64,000 nucleotides of DNA, from contig NZ_JAQRFK010000003.1 of the NCBI RefSeq assembly GCF_028598745.1, forward strand, positions 24,461 through 88,460. Reading direction: 5' to 3'. This stretch comes from Xenorhabdus sp. IM139775 (GTDB lineage: Bacteria > Pseudomonadota > Gammaproteobacteria > Enterobacterales > Enterobacteriaceae). Below the pieces are notes generated by a model. That model was not told the DNA's origin. It saw only the letters and a list, made by a program, of their open reading frames with translations, and ran no database searches. Below are positions 9,841-20,237 of this stretch, one piece after another (positions within the stretch are counted from its first letter, which is position 1; the number at the start of each line of letters is the position of its first letter). The position numbers were made by a program, and so were the translations under genes.

Positions 9841-12800
9841 TTATTCGAATGGCTGTGGCTTAGACATGGCAGAGGTGGCAATACTCGTTGCAGAATGCCC
9901 GCCTGCACCGCCTTTTCCTTTAAATGGATAAGCAGGGCGTTGCCATTCAGTGATAATAACTGGCGGATTCACCCTATTTGCTGGTGCCGGTGCCTTCGTC
10001 ATTGGAGAATAAGCGTGTTGATTTTTTTCCACGATAATCGAAGACTCAATAACTTTTGTCTCTTCCGTCTTAACTTCCTCTGCCTTAGCGCATATTTCCG
10101 TTGCGTCAGTGGGTTGTTCTTCATGATGTTCTTGTTCAACAATAGGCGTCACAATGATGGAATCGACTGTGTGACGTGTTTCTTCAGAATCAGGTGATAC
10201 TGGAATAAGTGTTCCTTTATCAGCTAAAACTTCTGACACTTCCGGCTGATGTTTTTCATCATGGTTGATAACCGGTTCCACGTTTTCTGGTTGAGAAATC
10301 TTAGCGCTGTCTAATTCCGGTGCTGCGGATAGCACGGTAGAAGCATCATCGATTATTTCAACGTGAGGCACTGTTGTCATTGATGCTGATTCTGTGATTG
10401 ATGGCATCAGAATCACGTTTTCCTGTTGTACAGGTGTGGTTTTTTCTTCAACAACCGTTTCGTTAATGACATTAACAGAAGCGGGAATTTCAGATTCAAC
10501 AACGCTGACAGGCGTCACAGGATAACGAACCCACACTTTACCTGATGCCAGTTCTGGTGATACGACAGCCATTTTCAATGGAACCGGCGATTGAGTCAGA
10601 TTGCGTTCATCGCGGTAGCGACGGCGACGTTGACCGCTGACACGCAGGTGGCGTGGAGAACGGCGTGAACGACGCGGCATTGTGTTATCTTGCTGCTCAT
10701 TGTTTTGTGAGGTAATAATTTGTGACGCGATTGGTTGTGAAGCAACCGGCAGGGAAGCAGCGTTTTGTGCAACCGTATTTTGTGGCATCGCAGGTTGGTT
10801 GGCGGCCTCAACACCAGTAGCAATAACGGCGGGTACAGACGCTTTTGTCTCTTTGCCGGCGTTTTCTGGTGCAGATTCAGGCAGCACTGCGGGTAAGGCC
10901 ACAACATTAGCTTCTTGCTTCACTCCGTCAGTGATACGGATTTTTTGCTCAAGCTGACGGCGTTGACGGCGAGGCATAACTGGCTGGCGCTCTTCAACTT
11001 CTTCTTCGACCATGTCAGGTTGAGTAGGTGTCTGTTGAGCTTTAGTTTCCAGTTGTTGCTGACGTTTTTCTTCTTGACGACGACGTTGACGTTCAACCCG
11101 TTGTTCACGGCGTTGCTGCTGCTGTGCTTCACGAGCTTCGTTATCCATCTCCGTGCTGTCTTGAACATTATTTTTCTGCTGAGCATTACGGCTCTTCCGC
11201 TGTTCATCGCGCTCACGGTTATTGCGTGCATCACTTTCGGGACGTTCGCGGCGTTGATTCTGACGGCGAGAGTTACGACGCTCTGATGGACGGCGATTAT
11301 CATTGCCAGAAGATTTTTTGTCCCTTTCTTCGGTTTGTTTTTCTTCTTCGCCACTGAACATCTTTTTCAGGGCACTTAAGAACCGACTGAGCAAACCGGG
11401 GTTTTCTGTTGGCTTCTGCTGAGTGTCTACTGCTTTTTTCTCTTTTGTTTTTGCTTTTACTGCCGCCGGTGCGGCTGTTTCTGCTGGCAGATCAAAAGTT
11501 GAAATAGCAGGTTGCTCTGGACGCTTGCGTTCATGTTGAACATCATCCTGAACATTTAACATTTCTGCTTCATGCAGTTGTGGAAGTAAATAGCTTAAAG
11601 CTGAAATCTCTTCGCCTTTACGTACACGTAAAACAGAGAAATGCGGAGACTGCATTTGATCATTCGGAACAATGACAACCCCAACCCCGCCTTGACGATG
11701 TTCAATAGCGCTGACCGCCTGACGTTTTTCATTCAGTAAGTAGGAAGCAATCTGCACAGGAACAATCGCATGAACCTGATGGGTGTTTTCTTTCAGTGCT
11801 TCTTCTTCGATTAAGCGCAGAATGGACAGGGACAGTGATTCGTTATCACGGATCGTTCCGGTGCCGCTACAACGAGGACAAACATGGTGGCTGGATTCAC
11901 CCAGAGATGGGCTTAAACGCTGACGCGACATCTCTAGTAAGCCAAAACGGGAAATTCGGCCAATTTGAATACGGGCGCGATCTTGGCGCACAGCATCACG
12001 CAGCCGATTTTCAACTTCGCGTTGATGGCGTACAGGGGTCATGTCGATGAAATCGATAACAATAAGGCCACCAAGGTCACGTAGGCGCAATTGACGTGCA
12101 ATTTCATCAGCGGCTTCCAGGTTGGTATTAAACGCGGTTTCTTCAATATCACCCCCACGAGTTGAACGGGATGAGTTGATATCAATTGCCGTCAGGGCTT
12201 CTGTCGTATCGATGACCACAGAGCCGCCGGAAGGCAACCGCACTTCACGCTGGAAGGCCGATTCGATTTGCGACTCTATTTGATAATGGCTGAACAGCGG
12301 GACTTCGCCACTGTAAAGTTTGATTTTACTGGCAAAATCAGGGCGTCCCAGCGCGGTGATATGCTGGCGTGCCAAATCAAGGATTTTGGGGTTATCAATC
12401 AAAATTTCCCCAATGTCCGGGCGCAGGTAGTCACGGAATGCGCGCACGATAACATTACTTTCCTGATGGATCAGGAAGGGGGCAGGATGGCTGTCTGCGG
12501 CTTTTTTGATGGCTTCCCAATGTTTCAGGCGGAAGTTCAGGTCACCCTGCAAGGCTTCGGCAGATTTACCAACGCCAGCGGTGCGAACGATAAGCCCCAT
12601 TCCTTCCGGCACTTCAAGGGAAGAGAGCGCTTCTTTTAATTCGATGCGATCATCACCTTCAATGCGGCGAGAAATTCCTCCTGCCCTTGGGTTATTTGGC
12701 ATCAGAACCAGATAGCTGCCCGCCAAACTGATAAAAGTGGTTAAAGCAGCGCCTTTATTGCCCCGTTCTTCTTTATCAACTTGGACGATGACTTCCTGGC

Positions 12801-13089
12801 CTTCTTTAAGAATATCCTTAATGTTAGGGCGACCATGAGAGTGATAATTATTTGGGAAATATTCGCGAGCAATTTCTTTTATGGGTAGGAAACCGTGACG
12901 CTCCGCCCCGTAATCAACAAAAGCAGCTTCCAGGCTAGGTTCAATTCGAGTAATTTTACCTTTATATATATTTGCCTTTTTCTGCTCATGGCCAGGGCTT
13001 TCAATATCCAAATCATAAAGACGTTGCCCGTCAACAAGGGCAACACGCAACTCTTCCTGCTGGGTTGCGTTGATTAACATTCTTTTCAT
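9841..13089 (-). CDS. rne: Ribonuclease E
   Basis: 1082 aa, against 1061 in E. coli. This endoribonuclease starts most mRNA decay, matures rRNA and tRNA, and scaffolds the membrane-bound degradosome. The N-terminal catalytic half keeps E. coli numbering: S1 domain near 39-119, catalytic Asp303 (AIDINS) and Asp346 (IDFIDM), and the zinc-link CPRCSGTG at 404-411. The C-terminal half is disordered and diverged but keeps the membrane anchor helix ([15 protein letters not shown]), Arg-rich RNA-binding stretches, the segment [20 protein letters not shown], and the PNPase-binding tail with EWQRP. It has a long upstream leader and is divergent from rluC, as in E. coli. Confidence 0.97.
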   Translation of the reverse strand: MKRMLINATQQEELRVALVDGQRLYDLDIESPGHEQKKANIYKGKITRIEPSLEAAFVDYGAERHGFLPIKEIAREYFPNNYHSHGRPNIKDILKEGQEVIVQVDKEERGNKGAALTTFISLAGSYLVLMPNNPRAGGISRRIEGDDRIELKEALSSLEVPEGMGLIVRTAGVGKSAEALQGDLNFRLKHWEAIKKAADSHPAPFLIHQESNVIVRAFRDYLRPDIGEILIDNPKILDLARQHITALGRPDFASKIKLYSGEVPLFSHYQIESQIESAFQREVRLPSGGSVVIDTTEALTAIDINSSRSTRGGDIEETAFNTNLEAADEIARQLRLRDLGGLIVIDFIDMTPVRHQREVENRLRDAVRQDRARIQIGRISRFGLLEMSRQRLSPSLGESSHHVCPRCSGTGTIRDNESLSLSILRLIEEEALKENTHQVHAIVPVQIASYLLNEKRQAVSAIEHRQGGVGVVIVPNDQMQSPHFSVLRVRKGEEISALSYLLPQLHEAEMLNVQDDVQHERKRPEQPAISTFDLPAETAAPAAVKAKTKEKKAVDTQQKPTENPGLLSRFLSALKKMFSGEEEKQTEERDKKSSGNDNRRPSERRNSRRQNQRRERPESDARNNRERDEQRKSRNAQQKNNVQDSTEMDNEAREAQQQQRREQRVERQRRRQEEKRQQQLETKAQQTPTQPDMVEEEVEERQPVMPRRQRRQLEQKIRITDGVKQEANVVALPAVLPESAPENAGKETKASVPAVIATGVEAANQPAMPQNTVAQNAASLPVASQPIASQIITSQNNEQQDNTMPRRSRRSPRHLRVSGQRRRRYRDERNLTQSPVPLKMAVVSPELASGKVWVRYPVTPVSVVESEIPASVNVINETVVEEKTTPVQQENVILMPSITESASMTTVPHVEIIDDASTVLSAAPELDSAKISQPENVEPVINHDEKHQPEVSEVLADKGTLIPVSPDSEETRHTVDSIIVTPIVEQEHHEEQPTDATEICAKAEEVKTEETKVIESSIIVEKNQHAYSPMTKAPAPANRVNPPVIITEWQRPAYPFKGKGGAGGHSATSIATSAMSKPQPFE

Positions 13090-13245
13090 TCTAACTTACT
13101 CATTATTTTTTACATTAATATAGAGCTGCGAGTAAAAAAGAGGTGAGCTATCTGGTTACCGATGACCTCGTGTCTTTTACAAAACCGCCAGCCTCACGGC
13201 TATCGTCTGTATAGAGGCGCCTATTTGTCGGTGAGTCTGAATTTC
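13090..13245 (-). promoter_or_regulatory. rne 5' untranslated region, probable autoregulatory leader
   Basis: In E. coli a long structured rne leader senses RNase E activity. Here the minus strand upstream of rne holds a small AGCC-GTGA-GGCT hairpin near 13190-13202 and a self-complementary TAGGCGCCTC-type element near 13213-13222. Position and structure fit that leader. I could not align it base by base. Confidence 0.45.
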
Positions 13246-13645
13246 ATTTGAACACAGTACTCTTTATTGGGATGCTGTAATAAATTGGTACAGATTTTAC
13301 CCAATCCAGTAAGCTGCCACCCGCAGCCCATAAATTGTTTGATCAAACATTACGTCTTACGCCATTGCTGCGTTTTTGCTCAATCAAACAGACAACAAAC
13401 AATTTCAATCTTGCCATTCATAGTTTAGTAAACCGTGGCCAGAAAGCATTATTCCATTGCTATTGGGGTGATAGCAAGGTGACTTTATCGCTTTACGGGT
13501 TTTTTATTAGGAAATAGTGATAAGTTGTTAATCTTTAGTCTTTATCCTAAGACATTTGAAATAATGAAATAGGAAAAATGAATATTATTTAGACATATTT
13601 AAAAATGAGTAGCGCTCTGTTTGTTGGATTATTAGAATCTTGCCC

Positions 13646-14602
13646 ATGAAAACAAATAATCAAGTTGTACAGTTTGTCACGATTGATGACGATGAGGCAG
13701 GTCAGCGAGTGGATAATTTTTTGCTGGCCCGTTTAAAAGGTGTACCTAAGAGCATGATCTATCGGATCTTGCGTAAAGGTGAAGTTCGGGTCAATAAAGG
13801 AAGAATCAAGCCTGAATATAAATTGGCAGCAGGTGATGTCATCAGGATACCGCCAGTGAGAGTCGCAGAAAAGCAAGAAACCCTGGTTTCTGCCAAGCTG
13901 GATAAGGTTGCTGCCCTGGCAGAGTGTATCTTGTATGAAGATGACCATATTTTAGTCATGAACAAACCTTCGGGAACCGCAGTACATGGGGGCAGCGGCC
14001 TGAGTTTTGGCGTGATAGAAGGGTTACGGGCCTTGCGTCCTGAAGCGCGTTTCCTTGAACTGGTGCATCGGCTTGATCGCGATACATCGGGCATTTTGTT
14101 GATTGCGAAAAAGCGTTCTGCATTGCGGGCACTGCATGAACAATTACGCTTGAAACAGATGCAGAAAGACTATTTGGCATTAGTGCGCGGGCAATGGCAA
14201 TCTCATTGTAAAGTCGTGGAAGCGCCCTTGTTGAAAAACCTCCTGCAAAGTGGGGAAAGGGTGGTTAAAGTCAGCCAGGAAGGCAAACCGTCTGAAACCC
14301 GTTTTAAAGTTGAAGAACGATATGCGTTTGCGACCTTGGTGCGGGCAAGTCCGGTGACGGGGCGAACCCACCAGATCCGCGTGCATGCTTTACATGCCGG
14401 TCATCCCATTGCATTTGACGATCGTTATGGCGATAGGGCATTTGATGCACAGCTTGTGGCAACAGGGCTTAACCGATTGTTCCTACATGCCAGCTCATTA
14501 AAATTTACCCATCCATCCACGGGGGAAACGTTGCGTTTCGAAGCCCCAATGGACGATAGGTTGCGGAATTGTTTAAAAATACTGCGGCATACTCATCATT
14601 GA
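13646..14602 (+). CDS. rluC: 23S rRNA pseudouridine synthase RluC (U955, U2504, U2580)
   Basis: 318 aa; the N-terminus aligns without gaps to E. coli RluC. An S4 RNA-binding domain (about 20-80, GVPKSMIYRILRKGEVRVNK) precedes the RluA-type catalytic domain with HRLDRDTSG, in which Asp144 is the nucleophile, and RTHQIRVH. It makes three pseudouridines in the large-subunit peptidyl-transferase region. ATG 13646 is preferred over the in-frame TTG at 13640. The last 7 bases overlap the end of the convergent yceF gene. The 400 bases upstream also carry the rne promoter on the other strand. Confidence 0.95.
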   Translation: MKTNNQVVQFVTIDDDEAGQRVDNFLLARLKGVPKSMIYRILRKGEVRVNKGRIKPEYKLAAGDVIRIPPVRVAEKQETLVSAKLDKVAALAECILYEDDHILVMNKPSGTAVHGGSGLSFGVIEGLRALRPEARFLELVHRLDRDTSGILLIAKKRSALRALHEQLRLKQMQKDYLALVRGQWQSHCKVVEAPLLKNLLQSGERVVKVSQEGKPSETRFKVEERYAFATLVRASPVTGRTHQIRVHALHAGHPIAFDDRYGDRAFDAQLVATGLNRLFLHASSLKFTHPSTGETLRFEAPMDDRLRNCLKILRHTHH

Positions 14603-15192
14603 GAACGTACCGTCAGTGGGTTTATCCCCTGACGGATAAGCATCTCTGTCAAAGTGATGAGTGGTAAGCCGATAAGTGTGTTCGGATCTTTGCCATCAAG
14701 TTTTTCAAATAATGTAATGCCTAAGCCTTCACTTTTGAAGCTACCAGCGCAATTGAAAGGCTTTTCTTTGTTTAAATAATGAATGATTTCTGTTTCGGTA
14801 AGATCTCTGAAATAGACATGAAATAGTTCACAACGAGTATCAACCTCGTCGGTTTTGCTATTAAGTAACGTAATGCCGGTATAAAAAGTGATACATTTTC
14901 CACTGGCTTTTTTCAGTTGCAAGAAAGCATTCTCAAAGTTATGGGGTTTGCCGGTAATTTTGTTATCTAAAACACAAATTTGATCCGACGCTATAATCAG
15001 ATGACTGGCATGTTCCCGCTGTAATGCACTGGCTTTTGCCTGTGACAGCCGCATGACCAATTGTTTTGGACTTTCATTTTCCAGCGGGCTTTCATCAATA
15101 TCAGGGGAAGCACAAGTAAAAGGTAACCCCAATTTTTCCAACAATAGGCGGCGATATTCAGAAGTTGATGATAAAACAATCGGAAGCATCAT
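14596..15192 (-). CDS. yceF: 7-methyl-GTP pyrophosphatase, Maf family (YceF)
   Basis: 198 aa Maf-type nucleotide pyrophosphatase; YceF of E. coli hydrolyses m7GTP. Seen: N-terminal SSTSEYRRLLLEKLG, the catalytic Asp in IIASDQICVLD, ITGKP, FYTG, and CAGSFKSEGLGITLFE, which mark the YceF subgroup rather than YhdE. Two adjacent ATG codons (15192 and 15189) are possible starts; GGAAAA lies just upstream. It is divergent from yceD, with a shared intergenic region of about 140 bases. Confidence 0.93.
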   Translation of the reverse strand: MMLPIVLSSTSEYRRLLLEKLGLPFTCASPDIDESPLENESPKQLVMRLSQAKASALQREHASHLIIASDQICVLDNKITGKPHNFENAFLQLKKASGKCITFYTGITLLNSKTDEVDTRCELFHVYFRDLTETEIIHYLNKEKPFNCAGSFKSEGLGITLFEKLDGKDPNTLIGLPLITLTEMLIRQGINPLTVRSQ

Positions 15193-15333
15193 TTTTCCAT
15201 AAAATACGTAGAGAAATATTTGTGGGCATTTTAAACTATATGCCGCTTAATAAGCGAATATTTGTCGGAAAGGCACAGATGTTTGGCCTTTTTCTTTGAC
15301 TATGTCTCACTACAAAGATAATATGCGCGCCTT

Positions 15334-15858
15334 ATGCAGAAGGTAAAATTACCCCTGACCATTGATGTGCTTCGAGCAGCCCAGAAAAGATTGGATTACC
15401 ACGGTAGCTACTCTGCTGGGCAAGTTTCTCGTATTGCGGAATCTGTGGTCAGTGTGGATGGTGATGTAGATAGCTCATTATCATTTCAAATTGATAATCA
15501 GCGTCTGGCAATAGTAAAGGGGCATTCCGATGTGGATGTTACGCTTGCTTGCCAGCGTTGTGGCAGTAATTTCAGTCATCATGTTCACACAACGTATTGT
15601 TTTAGCCCGATCGTCAATGACGAACAGGCTGAAGCATTACCGGAAGAATATGAGCCAATAAACGTTAACGAATTTGGCGAAATAGATTTGCTGGCAATGA
15701 TTGAAGATGAAATAATTCTCTCTCTGCCGGCGTTTCCGGTACATGATTCTGAACACTGTGAAGTGTCCGACGCGGACATGGTGTTTGGTGCACTGCCTCC
15801 TGAAGCAGAAAAACCAAACCCATTTTCCGTATTAGCCAGTTTAAAGAAAAGTACTTAA
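15334..15858 (+). CDS. yceD: YceD (DUF177) 23S rRNA accumulation protein
   Basis: 174 aa, matching E. coli YceD (173 aa) from MQKVKLPLT through to VLASLKKST. It carries the CQRC zinc-like Cys pair, the acidic [17 protein letters not shown] segment and HDSEHC. The bacterial protein is needed for normal 23S rRNA levels. It is first in the yceD-rpmF-plsX-fab order and ends 12 bases before rpmF, so both are probably cotranscribed. It has only a weak ribosome-binding site. Confidence 0.93.
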   Translation: MQKVKLPLTIDVLRAAQKRLDYHGSYSAGQVSRIAESVVSVDGDVDSSLSFQIDNQRLAIVKGHSDVDVTLACQRCGSNFSHHVHTTYCFSPIVNDEQAEALPEEYEPINVNEFGEIDLLAMIEDEIILSLPAFPVHDSEHCEVSDADMVFGALPPEAEKPNPFSVLASLKKST

Positions 15859-15870
15859 GGAGTAAGGTCA

Positions 15871-16041
15871 ATGGCCGTACAACAAAATAAACCAACTCGT
15901 TCTAAGCGTGGTATGCGTCGTTCTCATGACGCACTGACTGCAACACTTGTCTCTGTAGACAAAACTTCCGGTGAAACTCACCTGCGTCATCACGTGACTG
16001 CTGATGGCTATTACCGTGGCCGCAAGGTAATCAACAAGTAA
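15871..16041 (+). CDS. rpmF: 50S ribosomal protein L32
   Basis: 56 aa basic protein starting [20 protein letters not shown] and ending [11 protein letters not shown]. This is the full L32 pattern, one residue shorter than E. coli. A strong AAGGAG lies upstream of the ATG. It is 12 bases after yceD and 28 bases before plsX, the conserved arrangement that ties ribosome synthesis to phospholipid synthesis. It is short enough to be skipped by a 60-codon cutoff. Confidence 0.97.
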   Translation: MAVQQNKPTRSKRGMRRSHDALTATLVSVDKTSGETHLRHHVTADGYYRGRKVINK

Positions 16042-16069
16042 TTCAGCTAACCATTAGCAAGTTGATATC

Positions 16070-17122
16070 TTGGCTAATCTAACCTTAGCGTTAGATGCTA
16101 TGGGCGGGGACTTTGGTCCTCGCGTCACGGTGCCTGCTGCATTGCAGGCACTGGCATCTAATCCACAATTGAAGCTATTGTTGGTCGGTAATCCCGAAAC
16201 CATCTTTCCCTTGCTTGCAAATCAAAATGCCGAGCAGCTTAGTCGTTTGCAAATTGTCCCTGCGGAACATGTCGTTTCCAGCGATGCAAGGCCATCTCAG
16301 GCTATTCGTTCCAGCCACGGTACTTCGATGCGTATAGCCCTGGACTTAGTGAAATCGGGCAAGGCACAGGCTTGTGTCAGCGCGGGAAATACAGGTGCAT
16401 TGATGGGATTGGCTAAAATGATGCTGAAATCCATTGAAGGCATTGAGCGGCCTGCATTAATGACAGTCATTCCTAATCTAAAACAGCAGAAGACCGTTGT
16501 ATTAGATTTAGGCGCTAACATTAATTGTAATAGCCGCATGTTAGTGCAGTTTGCGATTATGGGCGCGGTGATGGCAGAGTATGTTGCAGGGGTGGATAAT
16601 CCACGTGTTGCACTACTCAATATCGGGGAAGAGGAATCCAAAGGGCTGGATAATATCCGCGAAGCCGCTATAACCTTGCGCAATGCCCCTGCGATTAATT
16701 ACATAGGGTATGTGGAAGGAAATGAGTTACTGACGGGGAAAACAGATGTGCTCGTATGTGACGGCTTCGCAGGTAATGTTACGCTAAAAACAATGGAAGG
16801 TGTGATCAGGGTGTTTTTATCTCTGATAAAGTCACCGGATGGTCAGCAGAAAAAATCATCTTGGTTAATGAAACTATTCAAGATGAAGATATTCAAGAAA
16901 TGGTTGCTAAAACAGGTAACCAAGCGGTTTGGCCATTTAAACCCTGACCAGTATAACGGGGCAACGCTATTAGGATTGTGTGGCATCGTCATAAAAAGTC
17001 ACGGTGCTGCCAATGAACGCGCTTTTAAGGCTGCAATTGATCAGGCCATTCAAGCGGTAGAGAAACAGGTTCCTGACAGAATCGCTGCCCGGCTGGATGC
17101 AGTATTACCCAAGAGTGAATAG
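16070..17122 (+). CDS. plsX: Phosphate acyltransferase PlsX
   Basis: 350 aa (E. coli 356). It converts acyl-ACP to acyl-phosphate, the acyl donor for PlsY in phosphatidic acid synthesis, as a peripheral membrane enzyme. Seen: [54 protein letters not shown] and [16 protein letters not shown]. The start is TTG at 16070: an in-frame stop lies four codons upstream with no ATG or GTG between, and the product aligns with family N-termini. The segment before the last quarter is Lys-rich ([12 protein letters not shown]), which suits membrane contact. fabH follows after 5 bases. Confidence 0.94.
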   Translation: MANLTLALDAMGGDFGPRVTVPAALQALASNPQLKLLLVGNPETIFPLLANQNAEQLSRLQIVPAEHVVSSDARPSQAIRSSHGTSMRIALDLVKSGKAQACVSAGNTGALMGLAKMMLKSIEGIERPALMTVIPNLKQQKTVVLDLGANINCNSRMLVQFAIMGAVMAEYVAGVDNPRVALLNIGEEESKGLDNIREAAITLRNAPAINYIGYVEGNELLTGKTDVLVCDGFAGNVTLKTMEGVIRVFLSLIKSPDGQQKKSSWLMKLFKMKIFKKWLLKQVTKRFGHLNPDQYNGATLLGLCGIVIKSHGAANERAFKAAIDQAIQAVEKQVPDRIAARLDAVLPKSE

Positions 17123-17127
17123 CATAA

Positions 17128-18081
17128 ATGTATACAAAGATCTTAGGTACGGGCAGTTATTTGCCTGCGCAGGTGCGTACTAACGCAGATTTAGAAAAAA
17201 TGGTAGAGACGTCTGACGAGTGGATTGTCACCCGGACGGGCATTCGTGAACGTCGTATTGCCGCAGAAGATGAAAATGTTGCCACTTTGGGTTTCAATGC
17301 GGCTGAAAAAGCCATTGAAATGGCTGGCATCGATAAAACACAAATTGACCTCATCGTTGTCGCGACAACAAGCTCAACTCACGCCTTCCCAAGTGCGGCT
17401 TGCCAAATTCAGCAATTATTGGGCATTCAAGGTGTTGCAGCTTTTGATGTTGCGGCTGCATGTGCTGGCTTTACTTACGCGTTGAGCGTGGTCGATAAAT
17501 TTATTAAGACGGGTGCGGCTAAACATGCCCTGGTGATCGGTTCTGACATTATTTCAAGGGTTCTCGATCCTGAAGATCGCAGTACGGTGATCCTTTTCGG
17601 CGATGGGGCGGGAGCCATGGTCGTCGGGGCTTCAGAGGAACCGGGCATCTTATCCACACATCTGCATGCTGATGGACGTCATGGCAATTTACTGTCATTG
17701 TCTCATCAAAGCCGGGTGAAATGTGATACACCAGAATATGTGACGATGGCTGGCAATGAAGTCTTTAAAGTTGCTGTTCGTGAATTAGCAAATATTGTTG
17801 ATGAAACATTAGAAGCCAATAATTTGCTCCACTCTCAGCTTGATTGGCTCGTCCCTCATCAGGCGAATTTGCGTATCATTTCGGCAACGGCCAAAAAACT
17901 AGATATGACAATGGATAAAGTGGTCGTGACGCTGGATCGTCATGGCAACACCTCGGCAGCATCTGTTCCGACAGCATTCGATGAAGCGGTACGCGATGGA
18001 AGGATCCAACGCGGTCAACTTATTTTACTTGAAGCATTTGGCGGTGGCTTTGCCTGGGGCTCAGCGCTGGTACGTTTTTAA
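17128..18081 (+). CDS. fabH: Beta-ketoacyl-ACP synthase III
   Basis: 317 aa, same length as E. coli FabH. It condenses acetyl-CoA with malonyl-ACP to begin each fatty acid. The catalytic triad is visible: Cys112 in AACAGF, His244 in PHQANLR and Asn274 in HGNTSAAS. The active-site rim Trp of [14 protein letters not shown], used for CoA binding, is kept. It sits 5 bases after plsX and 18 bases before fabD in the fab cluster. The start ATG matches the family start MYTKI. Confidence 0.96.
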   Translation: MYTKILGTGSYLPAQVRTNADLEKMVETSDEWIVTRTGIRERRIAAEDENVATLGFNAAEKAIEMAGIDKTQIDLIVVATTSSTHAFPSAACQIQQLLGIQGVAAFDVAAACAGFTYALSVVDKFIKTGAAKHALVIGSDIISRVLDPEDRSTVILFGDGAGAMVVGASEEPGILSTHLHADGRHGNLLSLSHQSRVKCDTPEYVTMAGNEVFKVAVRELANIVDETLEANNLLHSQLDWLVPHQANLRIISATAKKLDMTMDKVVVTLDRHGNTSAASVPTAFDEAVRDGRIQRGQLILLEAFGGGFAWGSALVRF

Positions 18082-18099
18082 TTCAACAGGAAAATAAAC

Positions 18100-19029
18100 A
18101 TGTCTGATTTTGCAATGGTGTTTCCCGGTCAAGGTTCTCAATCTCTGGGTATGTTGGCAGATTTAGCCGCAGAATTTCCACTGGTTGAACAGACGTTCGC
18201 AGAGGCCTCTGCGGTTTTGGGATATGATTTATGGACATTAGTTCAGCAAGGGCCTGTAGAAGAACTGAATAAGACTTGGAAAACCCAACCTGCGTTACTG
18301 GCAGCTTCGGTAGCAATTTGGCGTGTATGGCTGGAGAAAGGTGGTAAAGCACCTTCCATGATGGCAGGGCATAGTCTTGGCGAATATTCTGCGCTGGTCT
18401 GTGCGGGTGTCATTGGGTTCCAGCAAGCGATTGAACTTGTTGAATTGCGTGGAAAATTGATGCAGGAAGCGGTACCCGAAGGGCAAGGGGCAATGTATGC
18501 CATTATCGGTTTAGATAATGAATCTATTGCAAAGGCATGTGAAGAGTCAGCACAAGGCCAGATTGTTTCACCGGTTAATTTTAATTCACCTGGGCAGGTT
18601 GTTATTGCCGGTGAAAAAGAAGCTGTAGAGCGTGCGGGCGCGGCATGCAAGGCCGCAGGTGCCAAACGCGCGTTGCCGTTATCTGTTAGCGTGCCTTCGC
18701 ACTGCGCACTGATGACATCCGCCGCTGAGCAATTGGCGGTTGCATTGCAAAAAGTTGTGTTTAATCAGCCACAGTTCCCTGTCGTGAATAACGTCGATGT
18801 AAAAGTAGAAGAATCTGCCGATGCTATTCGAGACGCCTTGGTTCGTCAGTTGTATAATCCGGTGCGTTGGACAGAATCAGTTGAATATATTGCTGAACAG
18901 GGAATTGGACAACTGTTAGAGATCGGACCAGGTAAGGTACTCACCGGACTAACGAAACGTATTGTTGATACTTTAAGTGCTGTAACAGTAAATGATGTAT
19001 CATCACTCACAGTTGCTCTGAATAAATGA
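18100..19029 (+). CDS. fabD: Malonyl-CoA:ACP transacylase
   Basis: 309 aa. It moves malonyl from CoA to acyl carrier protein. Seen: FPGQGSQ oxyanion loop near the start, GHSLGEYSAL with the nucleophile Ser92, the Arg of RGKLMQ, and catalytic His201 in PSHCALM. It aligns end to end with E. coli FabD. An AGGAAAAT ribosome site precedes the ATG. fabG starts 12 bases beyond. Confidence 0.96.
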   Translation: MSDFAMVFPGQGSQSLGMLADLAAEFPLVEQTFAEASAVLGYDLWTLVQQGPVEELNKTWKTQPALLAASVAIWRVWLEKGGKAPSMMAGHSLGEYSALVCAGVIGFQQAIELVELRGKLMQEAVPEGQGAMYAIIGLDNESIAKACEESAQGQIVSPVNFNSPGQVVIAGEKEAVERAGAACKAAGAKRALPLSVSVPSHCALMTSAAEQLAVALQKVVFNQPQFPVVNNVDVKVEESADAIRDALVRQLYNPVRWTESVEYIAEQGIGQLLEIGPGKVLTGLTKRIVDTLSAVTVNDVSSLTVALNK

Positions 19030-19040
19030 CTGAGGAAAAC

Positions 19041-19775
19041 ATGAGCTTTGATGGAAAAATTGCACTGGTCACTGGCGCCAGCCGTGGCATAGGTCGCGCA
19101 ATTGCAGAATTATTGGTTGAACGTGGTGCATGTGTTGTTGGCACTGCAACCAGTGAGAAGGGAGCTGAAGCGATCAGTGCCTTCCTAGGTGATAAAGGCA
19201 AAGGTTTTGTACTGAATGTCACAGATTCAGAATCCATTGAAAATGCACTATCGAATATTCGTGCCGAATTTGGTGAAATAGACATTTTAGTTAATAATGC
19301 AGGCATCACTCGTGATAACTTGTTGATGCGCATGAAAGATGATGAGTGGCAAGATATTATTGACACCAATCTTTCTTCGATTTTTCGTCTGTCAAAAGCA
19401 GTAATGCGTTCTATGATGAAAAAACGTTATGGGCGTATTATTTCTATCGGTTCTGTGGTTGGAACGATGGGAAATGCAGGGCAGGCGAATTACGCGGCAG
19501 CGAAAGCAGGAGTTATTGGTTTTAGTAAATCATTGGCTCGTGAAGTCGCTTCCCGTGGCATCACTGTTAACGTTGTTGCACCTGGTTTTATTGAAACGGA
19601 TATGACCAGAGCGTTGACAGACGAACAACGTGCGGGCATTGCTGCTGAAATACCTGCAAATCGTCTTGGTGATGCAAAAGAAATTGCCAGTGCTGTAGCG
19701 TTTCTTGCTTCTGACGAGGCCGCTTACATCACGGGTGAAACATTACATGTCAATGGTGGCATGTACATGATCTAA
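19041..19775 (+). CDS. fabG: 3-oxoacyl-ACP reductase
   Basis: 244 aa, exactly the E. coli length. It carries out NADPH-dependent reduction of 3-ketoacyl-ACP in elongation. Seen: Rossmann TGASRGIG (11-18), NNAG, and the catalytic Ser138, Tyr151 and Lys155 in GSVVGT and YAAAKAG. The frame extends to an ATG at 19026 that overlaps the fabD stop, but GAGGA lies just before ATG 19041 and MSFDGKIALVTG matches the family start. It is third in the fabHDG series. Confidence 0.96.
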   Translation: MSFDGKIALVTGASRGIGRAIAELLVERGACVVGTATSEKGAEAISAFLGDKGKGFVLNVTDSESIENALSNIRAEFGEIDILVNNAGITRDNLLMRMKDDEWQDIIDTNLSSIFRLSKAVMRSMMKKRYGRIISIGSVVGTMGNAGQANYAAAKAGVIGFSKSLAREVASRGITVNVVAPGFIETDMTRALTDEQRAGIAAEIPANRLGDAKEIASAVAFLASDEAAYITGETLHVNGGMYMI

Positions 19776-19926
19776 AAAATGAGCGAACCCACTGTTTTTG
19801 ATGTATTTTTTGTGCAAAAAAAGCAAATTGTGGTTCGACCAGCCGGGATTTGGTTGCATCTTTTCCTGTATTTTATAAACTACGAAAACCATCGCAGAAG
19901 CGAGTTTTGATAGGAAATTTAATAGT

Positions 19927-20163
19927 ATGAGCACTATCGACGAACGCGTTAAGAAAATCATCGTTGAACAACTGGGTGTTAAAGAGGAAGAAGTTGTGAA
20001 CACAGCTTCATTTGTTGATGACTTGGGCGCTGATTCTCTTGACACAGTTGAACTGGTAATGGCTCTGGAAGAAGAGTTCGATATCGAGATCCCAGACGAA
20101 GAAGCTGAAAAAATCACTACAGTTCAGGCTGCTATTGACTACGTTGAAAACGCAGGTAAATAA
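19927..20163 (+). CDS. acpP: Acyl carrier protein
   Basis: 78 aa acidic protein that carries acyl chains on a phosphopantetheine attached to the Ser of [18 protein letters not shown]. It is nearly identical to E. coli AcpP apart from the final residues. A gap of 151 bases after fabG probably holds its own strong promoter (ACP is very abundant), and a strong terminator directly follows. Codon use is biased toward common codons (CTG, GAA, GTT), as expected for high expression. Confidence 0.98.
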   Translation: MSTIDERVKKIIVEQLGVKEEEVVNTASFVDDLGADSLDTVELVMALEEEFDIEIPDEEAEKITTVQAAIDYVENAGK

Positions 20164-20174
20164 GCACACATACC

Positions 20175-20204
20175 TAGGCGGTCGTTCGACCGCCTATGTT
20201 TTTC
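20175..20204 (+). terminator. Terminator between acpP and fabF
   Basis: TAGGCGGTCG pairs perfectly with CGACCGCCTA across a two-base gap (in practice a small TTCG-type loop), followed by TGTTTTTC. It likely ends or attenuates the acpP transcript before fabF. Confidence 0.85.
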
Positions 20205-20237
20205 GTCCTAAATTTTTTCCCTCCCTGGAGGATAACC

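Noticed and set aside
10596..11357. Long plus- and minus-strand frames inside rne
   Set aside because: Products of the biased Arg/Gln/Glu codon composition of the RNase E tail.
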